Assembly (NCBI GenBank): GCA_947500825.1
Contig: CANMTR010000023.1
Span: 1 to 40,421, forward strand
DNA length: 40,421 nucleotides
Reading direction: 5' to 3'
Origin: an uncultured Paracoccaceae bacterium
GTDB taxonomy: Bacteria > Pseudomonadota > Alphaproteobacteria > Rhodobacterales > Rhodobacteraceae
Of this stretch, positions 33,998-40,421 are shown piece after piece. The first letter of the stretch is position 1. Every line of letters begins with the position of its first letter. The notes beneath the pieces were generated by a model that searched no databases, had not been told where the DNA came from, and saw only the letters and a program-made list of their open reading frames with translations. The position numbers were made by a program, and so were the translations under genes.

Positions 33998-35317
33998 TCA
34001 GCGCGCCAGCACCAGGTCGGCGCGCAGCCCCCCCAGCCGGTCGGAGCGGCCCAGGCGCAGCGTGCCGCCGTGCTGTCGGGCCACGTCGCGGGCGATGGCG
34101 AGGCCCAGCCCCACGCCCCCGCCCCGGTCCTGGTTGCGCGCCCGGTCGAGCCGGGTGAAGGCGCGCATCGCCTCCTCGCGCTGGGGCCCGGGGATGCCCG
34201 GCCCGTCATCCTCGACCGTGAAGATCACCGCGCTGTCGATGGCACCCAGGGACACGGCGCAGCGCCCGCCGTGGCGCAGGGCGTTGGAGACGAGGTTCTC
34301 CACCGCGCGGCCCACGGCCAGGGGCCGCAGGGGCACGCGGCCCACGGCCGCGATCTCTCCCACCTCGACGGACGCACCGCCGCGGCGCGCCTTCTCGGCG
34401 GCGTCGCGGACGATGGCGGCCGGGTCGGCCGGCTCGGGCTCGTCGAGGGCCCCGTCGCGGGCGAAGTCGAGGAAGGCGTCGAGCATCCGGCGCATCTCGT
34501 CCACATCGGCGCGCATGTGCTCGGCCTCAGCATCGTCGATCATGGCCAGACCGAGGTTGAGGCGGGTGAGCGGCGTGCGCAGGTCGTGGCTGATCCCCGA
34601 CAGCATGGTGGTGCGCTGCTCGATCTGGCGCTCGATCCGGTGGCGCATGTCGAGAAAGGCCGCGCCGGCCTCGCGCACCTCGGTGGCGCCCGTGGGCCGG
34701 TAGGGGACCGAGCGGCCGCGCCCGAACGCGGCGGCCGTGTCGGCGAGGCGCTTGATCGGACGAAGCTGGTTGCGCAGGAACAGGAACGCCACGCCGGTCA
34801 TCAGCATGGCGGTGAGAAAGGTGATCACAAGAAGTTGGTGGGGATTCTCCGCCGAGACCCTGTCCCGGTCGAAGGACAGGGCCAGGAGGCCCTTGGAAGT
34901 TTGGACCGTCAGGTCGACCACGTTGCTGTCGCCGGCCAGGTCCACCCCGCGCAGCTCGGGCAGCGCGTCCTCCAGCGTGGGGATCACGAGCCGCCCCGAC
35001 AGGTCCCACACCGAGCGCGCGCTGGCCGTCAGCGGGTCCGGGTCGGGAAGCTCCCAATCTATCCGCAGCTCGTCGGCGGTGGCGCCCAGCCAGGCATGGG
35101 CGGTCGCCTCGTCGGGCGCCGCCTCCACCAGGTCGATGAGATAGCCCAGCTCGACCCCGAGATTGTCGGTCATCTGCTGGGTCACGTCCTCGAACAGGCG
35201 TTGGACGAAGACCACCGACAGCACCGTCTGCAGGACCACGACCGGCAGGACGAGGATCAAGGCCGCCCTGAGATAGAGCGATCGCGGCGCATAGCGTTTG
35301 AGCCAACCGAATGTCAT
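33998..35317 (-). CDS. EnvZ-like sensor histidine kinase
   Basis: This 439-residue inner-membrane kinase has TM1 at about residues 17-39, a periplasmic sensor of some 120 residues, TM2 at about 161-181 and a HAMP linker. A HisKA domain has phospho-acceptor H244 in SGISHDLRTPLTRLNL. The ATPase domain has the N-box ENLVSNALRH, G1 VEDDGPGIP and G2 GGGVGLGLAIARDVARQHGG. The arrangement matches EnvZ-type kinases. No response regulator gene is adjacent, which is unusual because EnvZ and OmpR are normally paired. It is divergent from the metallo-beta-lactamase-fold gene with a 37-base gap; both promoters must lie within or close to it. Confidence 0.93.
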   Translation of the reverse strand: MTFGWLKRYAPRSLYLRAALILVLPVVVLQTVLSVVFVQRLFEDVTQQMTDNLGVELGYLIDLVEAAPDEATAHAWLGATADELRIDWELPDPDPLTASARSVWDLSGRLVIPTLEDALPELRGVDLAGDSNVVDLTVQTSKGLLALSFDRDRVSAENPHQLLVITFLTAMLMTGVAFLFLRNQLRPIKRLADTAAAFGRGRSVPYRPTGATEVREAGAAFLDMRHRIERQIEQRTTMLSGISHDLRTPLTRLNLGLAMIDDAEAEHMRADVDEMRRMLDAFLDFARDGALDEPEPADPAAIVRDAAEKARRGGASVEVGEIAAVGRVPLRPLAVGRAVENLVSNALRHGGRCAVSLGAIDSAVIFTVEDDGPGIPGPQREEAMRAFTRLDRARNQDRGGGVGLGLAIARDVARQHGGTLRLGRSDRLGGLRADLVLAR

Positions 35318-35354
35318 GCTACGCACGCTAGACTGGCCGGGGCGGAGGCGGAAG

Positions 35355-36221
35355 ATGGAGACGACGACGCTCGAGTCGGGCCTGCGGCGGTTGATTGCGC
35401 CCAACCCTTCGCCCATGACCGAACGCGGCACCAACACTTACCTCGTGGGCGGCTCCGAGGTCGCGGTGATCGATCCCGGCCCCGACGACCCCTCCCATCT
35501 GGAGGCGATCCTGGCGGCTCTCGAAGGCGCGCGGGTCGCGGCGATCCTCGTCACCCACGCCCATCTCGACCACAGCGCGCTAGCCCCGCGCCTGGCCGCC
35601 CGGACGCGCGCGCCGGTGCTGGCCTTCGGCGGGGCCGGCGCGGGCCGCGCGCCCGAAATGGCCGGGCTCGAGGGGATCGGCGGCGGCGAGGGGCTCGACC
35701 ACGCCTTCGCTCCCGACGAGACACTCGCCGACGGCGAGGCGCTTTCGGTCGACGGCACCCCCATCGAGGCGATCTGGACGCCCGGCCACCTGGGCAGCCA
35801 CCTTGCCTTCCTGTGGAACGGCGCGGCGTTCTCGGGAGACCTGGTGATGGGCTGGGCCAGTTCGCTGGTATCGCCGCCCGACGGTGACGTGAGGCGGTTC
35901 ATGACCTCGTGTCGAGCGCTGGCCGCGCGGGGCCCCCGTATCCTCTATCCCGGGCACGGGGCGCCCGTCGCGGACCCGCAAGCCCGGATCGGGTGGCTGA
36001 TCGCCCACCGCGAGGCGCGCGACGCACAGGTCCTGGAGGCGCTGGGCGCGGGCCCGCTGACCGCGCGCGACGTCGCCTCCCGCATCTACGCAGACCTCCC
36101 CCCCGAGCTGTTGCCGTCGGCCGAGCGCAACGTGCTGGCCCACATGATCGATCTCCATCGCCGCGACCGCATCGCCCCCACCGGCATCCCCGGCCTGGGA
36201 ACGCCCTACGCGAGGCAATAA
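35355..36221 (+). CDS. Metallo-beta-lactamase-fold hydrolase (LACTB2/glyoxalase-like)
   Basis: This 288-residue protein has a metal-binding THAHLDHS motif at about residues 75-82, ERGTNTYLVGG near the start and TPGHLGSHLAF and YPGHGAP for further metal ligands, plus a C-terminal winged-helix-like segment. This layout fits LACTB2-like or glyoxalase-II-related enzymes; the substrate is unknown. The start at 35355 is preceded by GGAGGCGGAAG. It is divergent from the histidine kinase. tRNA-Asn follows 58 bases after its stop, marking the end of the core region. Confidence 0.88.
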   Translation: METTTLESGLRRLIAPNPSPMTERGTNTYLVGGSEVAVIDPGPDDPSHLEAILAALEGARVAAILVTHAHLDHSALAPRLAARTRAPVLAFGGAGAGRAPEMAGLEGIGGGEGLDHAFAPDETLADGEALSVDGTPIEAIWTPGHLGSHLAFLWNGAAFSGDLVMGWASSLVSPPDGDVRRFMTSCRALAARGPRILYPGHGAPVADPQARIGWLIAHREARDAQVLEALGAGPLTARDVASRIYADLPPELLPSAERNVLAHMIDLHRRDRIAPTGIPGLGTPYARQ

Positions 36222-36238
36222 TTTTCCCGGCCCCGCCC

Positions 36239-36266
36239 TTGCGGGCCCCGAACACCATTGCTATAC
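36239..36266 (+). promoter_or_regulatory. Predicted tRNA-Asn promoter
   Basis: TTGCGG (36239-36244) and CTATAC (36261-36266) are separated by 16 bases and end 13 bases before the tRNA. This is a plausible sigma-70-type promoter. Confidence 0.5.
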
Positions 36267-36279
36267 GCCCCATCGTTGG

Positions 36280-36354
36280 TCCGGCGTAGCTCAGCGGTAG
36301 AGCAGTTGACTGTTAATCAATTGGTCGTAGGTTCGATCCCTACCGCCGGAGCCA
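36280..36354 (+). tRNA. tRNA-Asn(GUU), likely integration site
   Basis: A 75-base tRNA with encoded CCA. Acceptor TCCGGCG pairs with CGCCGGA. Anticodon loop CTGTTAA gives GTT. An integrase remnant begins 134 bases downstream, as for elements integrated in the 3' end of a tRNA gene. I could not find a second copy of the tRNA 3' end in the window, so the distal attachment site is unknown. Confidence 0.96.
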
Positions 36355-36487
36355 ATACTTCAGAAAATCTCGCGAGATCATAGGGTTGTCCTGACCCACT
36401 GCGACTCTGGACAACTTTATCCGTCCTCTGTGCCCATGCCTGTGCCCGCGGCTGTGGCCCCGGGCCCGTGCCCGGAGACGGTCGACG

Positions 36488-37094
36488 ATGCCGAAGGTCC
36501 CCTACCTCGTGAAGCGCGGACACGTGTTCTGGTGGCGCCGGCGGCGACCGCTTTTCACTCTTCCGCAACCTTCCCCCGGCACTGACGAGGCCAGCACGGC
36601 TGCCGGGGACAGCAAGGTCGGCGGACCCGGGCATTTCGCCCTCAGCCTGCGCACCCCCTGCCCGAGGGAGGCCGGGCGCCGCGTCGCCGCGCTGAACCTC
36701 CTTTTCGAGGAGCAGCGGCGCCGCATAGAGGCCGCCATGGCTGGGGAGGACGGGATGAGTGATCAGCATTTTGTCGAGCGCGCCATGGCGGACATGGCGG
36801 CGGCGCTGCGGGCGCAGGCGGAGATGCTGGCCCGCCAGATGAGCCCCACAGGACCGGCCGTCGTCGCGGCGCTGCCGCAGGAGCCGTCCCCTCCTCCAAT
36901 TTCTGACGCCCCACCTCCGCCCACCCTTACGCCGCAAGCAGCACGCCGGGGAGAAATCGGATCGACGACCCGGAATTCGAGCGCGCGGTTCTCGAGGTGG
37001 CCGAGCGCGAAGGCTGGTGGCACGAGGACCCGGATGAAATCGTCGACCAGTTCGACATGATGCTGACGGGCCTCTTTACACTCCAGGCCGGCGC
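36488..37094 (+). pseudogene. Truncated tyrosine-recombinase (integrase) gene
   Basis: The frame starts MPKVPYLVKRGHVFWWRRRR, then shows FALSLRTPCPREAGRRVAAL, the N-terminal arm-binding style of phage-type integrases common in Rhodobacteraceae. Near 36955 the frame breaks; the continuation PEFERAVLEVAEREGWWHED lies in another frame. The copy is then cut by the IS5 element at 37095, so the catalytic core with Arg, His and Tyr is missing. The position just after tRNA-Asn supports an integrated element that has decayed. The recognition is from family memory. Confidence 0.6.
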
Positions 37095-38019
37095 TGTTGC
37101 ACGAAGCGTCTGAAGGTCAGAGATCCCCTTTTCCCGCCTGATTTCAGCCGACGGGCTGCGTGACGGGAATGCCGAGGGCCGTGAATCGGTTGAGGATGGC
37201 GATGCGGACTTGGAGTTCGGCGGTCTGACGATCGAAGTCGCGGGCGGCGAGTTTCTGACCGAGGAGCTTCATGCAGTTCATTTTGGTCTCGACGCGACTG
37301 CGCCGGTGGTAGCCGCTCCAGCGTCGCCAGATCGTGCGGCCGAGCCGCTCGATAGCCCGCAGTGCTTCGGTCCGCGCGCCTGCGCCAGGGCTGTCCTTTT
37401 TCCAGGGCTTGGCGTTGCGGCGCGGTGGGATGATCGCATCGGCGCGTCGCCCACCCCGCTGCCGGTGATTTCGACCGCTCGGACCTCGAGCGTCGCCTCG
37501 TCGACAGCCAAGTGGACTTTGCGCCAGACGCGCCGCTTGGCCCCGCCATGCTTGCATGCGTGCCATTCCCCTTCGCCCCGGACCTTGATGCCCGTGCTGT
37601 CCACAAGCAGGTGCAACGGCCCGCCCGAGCTCCGGTAGGGCAGCTGCACGGCCAGCGTCTTCTGGCGTCGGCAGAGCGTCGAGACGTCCGGTACCGGCCA
37701 GTCGAGACCCGCAAGCCGCAGCAGGCTCGCCACGAAGCCCGTGGTCTGGCGGAGCGGCAAGCCGAACAGAACCTTCACCGTCAAACACGCCTGAACCGCG
37801 GCGTCGCTGTAGATCGGCTGCGCCCCGCGCTTGCCTGAGGGTGCCGCGTGCCAGGGCGTCGACGGGTCGAACCAGACCGTCAGCGAGCCGCGCTCACGCA
37901 GCGAGGCATTGTAGGCAGACCACTTCAGGGTGCGGTAGCGGATGGGCGCAGGCTTGGACATGCCGCCCAGCTATGCCTCTGGACTCATGATGTGAATCCC
38001 GGGCAGCCTTCGTGCAACA
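37095..38019 (-). mobile_element. IS5-family insertion sequence, internally deleted
   Basis: The element is bounded by perfect 12-base inverted repeats, TGTTGCACGAAG at 37095-37106 and its complement at 38008-38019. It holds one broken transposase gene. The flanks differ: integrase sequence to the left and IS481 transposase sequence to the right. No clear target-site duplication is seen, suggesting a deletion next to the element after insertion. Confidence 0.75.
37144..37961 (-). pseudogene. IS5-family transposase with internal deletion
   Basis: The N-terminal part starts MSKPAPIRYRTLKWSAYNAS and includes the first catalytic Asp region LLVDSTGIKVRGEGEWHA. After ITGSGVGDAP the frame changes, and the C-terminal part (AIIPPRRNAKPWK to KLAARDFDRQTAELQVRIAI) is in another frame. 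Compared with full-length relatives, about 35-40 residues around the second catalytic Asp (TADGAYD-type) are missing near 37445. The gene cannot make an active enzyme. Confidence 0.8.
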
Positions 38020-38475
38020 AAGTCCCTCGCCAGCCATCTGCGGAAGGTACTTCACGTCGATATGGAGGTAGCCCGGCTCGTAGGCCTTGAACGGCTTGTG
38101 CGCAGGCCGTGGCGCTGCGGGCCTCAACGCCCGCAGGCTGCCCACGCCATGCCGACGCAGGCAGCGGTCCAGCCCGGAGCGTGAGACGTTCGGGTTCAGG
38201 AACTCCCGCACCACGCAGAGAAGGTCGTCGAGCGGCAACAGCAGGGTCGTGCGCAGCGACACCGCCACCGCCTCCTGGGCAGGCGTGAGGGTCGATTGCA
38301 GCCGATGCGCCGTGTGGCTGCGGTCATGCACGCTGTCCCGGTTCCGCCACTTCCAGACCGTCTGCTCGGAGATGCCGTAGCGCTCCGCCACCATCCAGAC
38401 CGGCTCGGTGTTCGCCTGGATCGCGGCCCGGATCTTCGGCGTGGTCGTCGCTTGCTTGTGAAGAGAGATCAGCAT
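38020..38475 (-). pseudogene. IS481-family transposase, N-terminal fragment
   Basis: The frame starts MLISLHKQATTTPKIRAAIQ, followed by a helix-turn-helix (MVAERYGISEQTVWKWR) and the segment NPNVSRSGLDRCLRRHGVG then GYLHIDVKYLPQMA, all typical of IS481 transposases. It stops at the IS5 inverted repeat, right after the first catalytic Asp region. The rest of the gene is not on the other side of the IS5 copy, so it was lost rather than only interrupted. Confidence 0.75.
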
Positions 38476-38550
38476 GCTCGCATCCCGTCCCGAACCTCGC
38501 GCAGAAGCGACCTTCCCACGAACAGAGAAGTCCGGCGAGGGTCTATGTGA

Positions 38551-39905
38551 TCAGACGGGACGGAACAGGTAGGGCATGACGTGTCTCGGCGCCAAGGCGG
38601 CTGGCTGAGGTGAAGGTGACCCGGCGTCGCGCGAGGGCCGTCGAACGGCCTCCGGCGCTGGTGGCGGGTAGCCCGGCGATGAGGGAGGCCGCGCTGTGTC
38701 GTAATGAACCCGCGATGCCTCGATCACCACGCGGGCTTCGGCGAGGGAATAGAATATTTCGCCATTGAGCAGCCCGCCGCGGAGCTTCGAGTTGAAACTC
38801 TCGCGATAGCCGGTCTCCCAGGGCCTGTCCGGTTCGATGAACGCCGTCTTCGCTCCCCCGGACCCGATCCAGCCCCGAACCGCCTTGGCGACGAACGCAG
38901 TACCGTTATCCGATGGGACATGTCCAGGCACGCCGCGGAGGATGAACAGGGCGGTCGAGGCACATCGATCACGGCGGTCGAGTTCAGCTTTCGGTCGATC
39001 CGGACGGCACGCGCCATCGTCTTCGGACCGATGGCGGACAATGACGCGTCATTCCTGGGTGAACCCGTCGATGATGTTGGGCATCCTGAACGTCCTGCCG
39101 GTCGCCGTGTCGCGCCATCTGTCAGAGTGACGATGGCGACGGTCCGGCTCTCGACGAAGTCGTAGGACCAGACGTGGTCCGGCCGCTCGGGCCGGAGAGG
39201 GATGCAGGACCCGTCACCCAGGCAGGGCCGGCCCTTCCCGGGTTGTCTCGAGGGCACCTTCAGCCCCTCTCGTCGCCATACGCGTTCGACCCGCTTCACG
39301 TTGACGGCCCATCCGGCATCCCTGAGCATGGCGTCGTCAGTGGTCGCTCGGACCGGTGGCGCAACCACTGGCAACTCCGGCGGTAGCCGTAGCGCCCATA
39401 TCGGCTGGCGAGCGCGATGATGTCCGCGGTCAGCTTATCTTCGCGGGACAGCCCCGCGGCGCCTTTTGGCTGCGTGGAGCGATGTTGACCCAGGGCACGG
39501 CAGGCGAGGCGCTCGGATACCTGCCACGTCTGCCTGACATGGTCGATGCATGCGCGGCGGCGGGCGGGGCTCGGAAACTTCGCTGCGCGGACCTTCGGTT
39601 CCCGAGGCAGCCTCCCTCAGGATCAGCTTCTCGGGCGTGAGATCGGAGACCGCCTTCCGCGGTCGCTCGGTCTCCTTCTCCAGCTCCTTCGGCCGCTTCA
39701 CCTGGTCGGTCTTCAGCCCCCGAACTCCTTGCGCCAGCGGTAACAGGTGAACCGGTTCGGCTTCGCGCTCGGATCGATGGCGCGCTCATGCCTCCCCCCC
39801 GATCGACCGCACCGCTTTGGCCACCGATCGGCCTTGCGATACGAGCACGCCGACCTGCCGTAGCTTCGCGACGATCTTCTCCGACCTGGGCCTTTTCCCT
39901 CCCAT
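38551..39905 (-). pseudogene. IS3-family element remnant (orfA and orfB, many frameshifts)
   Basis: OrfA pieces begin MGGKRPRSEKIVAKLRQVGV at 39905 and continue in other frames through YRWRKEFGG and ELEKETERPRKAVSDLTPEK. OrfB pieces include AMLRDAGWAVNVKRVERVWR, LRPERPDHVWSYDFVESRT, RKLNSTAVIDV and SDNGTAFVAKAVRGWIG then ESFNSKLRGGLLNGEIFYSL. These are diagnostic for IS3 elements of the IS407-like kind. At least four frame breaks separate them, so the element is dead. The order and strand are those of one element. Confidence 0.75.
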
Positions 39906-39989
39906 CTCTGCATCCTCCATCTGGCTCGAAAGCCTGCTTCAGGGAGGACCACTTTTCAGGGGTAGGCCACATTGCCGGTTGGGCGTGAC

Positions 39990-40320
39990 CTCGGGGACCG
40001 TCTTCGCCTCGCGCGAACTTTCCTTCGTCGATCTGCCTGGGCCGCGATCCGCCTGTTCGCGAACGCGTCGAAGGGCCTGTCGGCCGTGCAGCTCTTGCGG
40101 GACCTGGATGGGCAGCACGAGACGGCGTTCGTGCTCATTCACAAGCTGCGCGAGCGCCATGACGGCGAAGACGCGGAAGGTCCGTGTTGACGGCGAGGTC
40201 GAAGCCGATGGGGACGCGTTCGGAGGTCGTATCCGGCCGGCCAACCTGCGCGAGCGGCGGATCGACCGGCGGCGCCTGGACGACTTTGAGCGCCACGGAG
40301 TTCCTCAGCGCCTATCCCGG
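39990..40320 (+). pseudogene. IS1595-family transposase fragment
   Basis: Pieces in three frames align in order with IS1595-type transposases: VTSGTVFASRELSF, then ANASKGLSAVQLLRDLD and TAFVLIHKLRE, then DGEVEADGDAFGGRIRP with the acidic catalytic region. Two frame breaks lie between them. The N-terminus and the end are missing. Confidence 0.6.
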
Positions 40321-40345
40321 CTTGATGCTCCTTCAGAATGCCAAT

Positions 40346-40421
40346 GGGGAGTGTCCGATCTTCTGTGTATGACCCCGCCGGTCCATGCTGAGACCGACAG
40401 GAGCATGGACCATGACAAAGA
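40346..40421 (+). mobile_element. Left end of an IS256-like element (cut by window edge)
   Basis: GGGGAGTGTCCGATCTTCTG followed by TGTATGACC resembles the terminal repeat of IS256-family elements. An AGGAG (40399-40403) then precedes an ATG at 40412 opening MTK..., as expected for a transposase start. Only the first bases are visible, so the family call is tentative. Confidence 0.4.

Overview
The window looks like chromosomal DNA from an alphaproteobacterium of the Rhodobacteraceae type (Roseobacter/Paracoccus-like). This rests on very high GC in nearly all genes, protein sequences that read as this family, an alphaproteobacterial RNase P RNA, and dense insertion-sequence (IS) content at the edges. 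No name below species-group level can be justified from the sequence alone.

Layout. The left edge holds the tail of a transposase and an AT-rich DUF2971 gene, an accessory patch against the core gene lepA. A housekeeping stretch follows: lepA, a small unknown protein, ychF, a small membrane protein, trpA, a type II NADH dehydrogenase, a small zinc-ribbon protein, a Tat-exported CpdB-type nucleotidase and a quinone-reductase-like enzyme. Positions 10497-14731 hold one broken gene. It encoded a repeat protein with membrane segments and is split by about 2.5 kb of foreign DNA carrying two GNAT acetyltransferases and a frameshifted IS110-family element. That element has a structured 5' leader that may encode a bridge RNA.

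Next comes a second core block: methylthioadenosine phosphorylase, a ceramidase-family membrane protein, gatC-gatA, a lipoprotein overlapping a peptidoglycan amidase, rnpB, rpmG, a minimal metallopeptidase, gltX and a gamma-glutamylcyclotransferase-like gene. GluRS and GatCA belong to the indirect route to Gln-tRNA. A tandem glycine riboswitch then leads the glycine-cleavage operon gcvT-gcvH-gcvP. After it come a DUF2254 membrane protein, tRNA-Ala(CGC), tRNA-Leu(UAG), and a TetR gene divergent from a three-subunit molybdenum hydroxylase operon resembling PaoABC. A palindrome that may be the TetR operator fills the spacer of the operon promoter. An EnvZ-like histidine kinase and a metallo-beta-lactamase-fold hydrolase follow, divergently arranged.

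The right end (36280-40421) starts at tRNA-Asn(GUU), which sits directly before a truncated tyrosine-integrase gene. Beyond it lie remnants of at least five IS families (IS5, IS481, IS3, IS1595 and probably IS256), so this is a decayed integration hotspot. I found no CRISPR array and no clearly new multi-gene system. The most unusual items are the split repeat-protein gene with its IS110/bridge-RNA candidate, the operator-in-spacer promoter, and a short repeated intergenic motif found three times.
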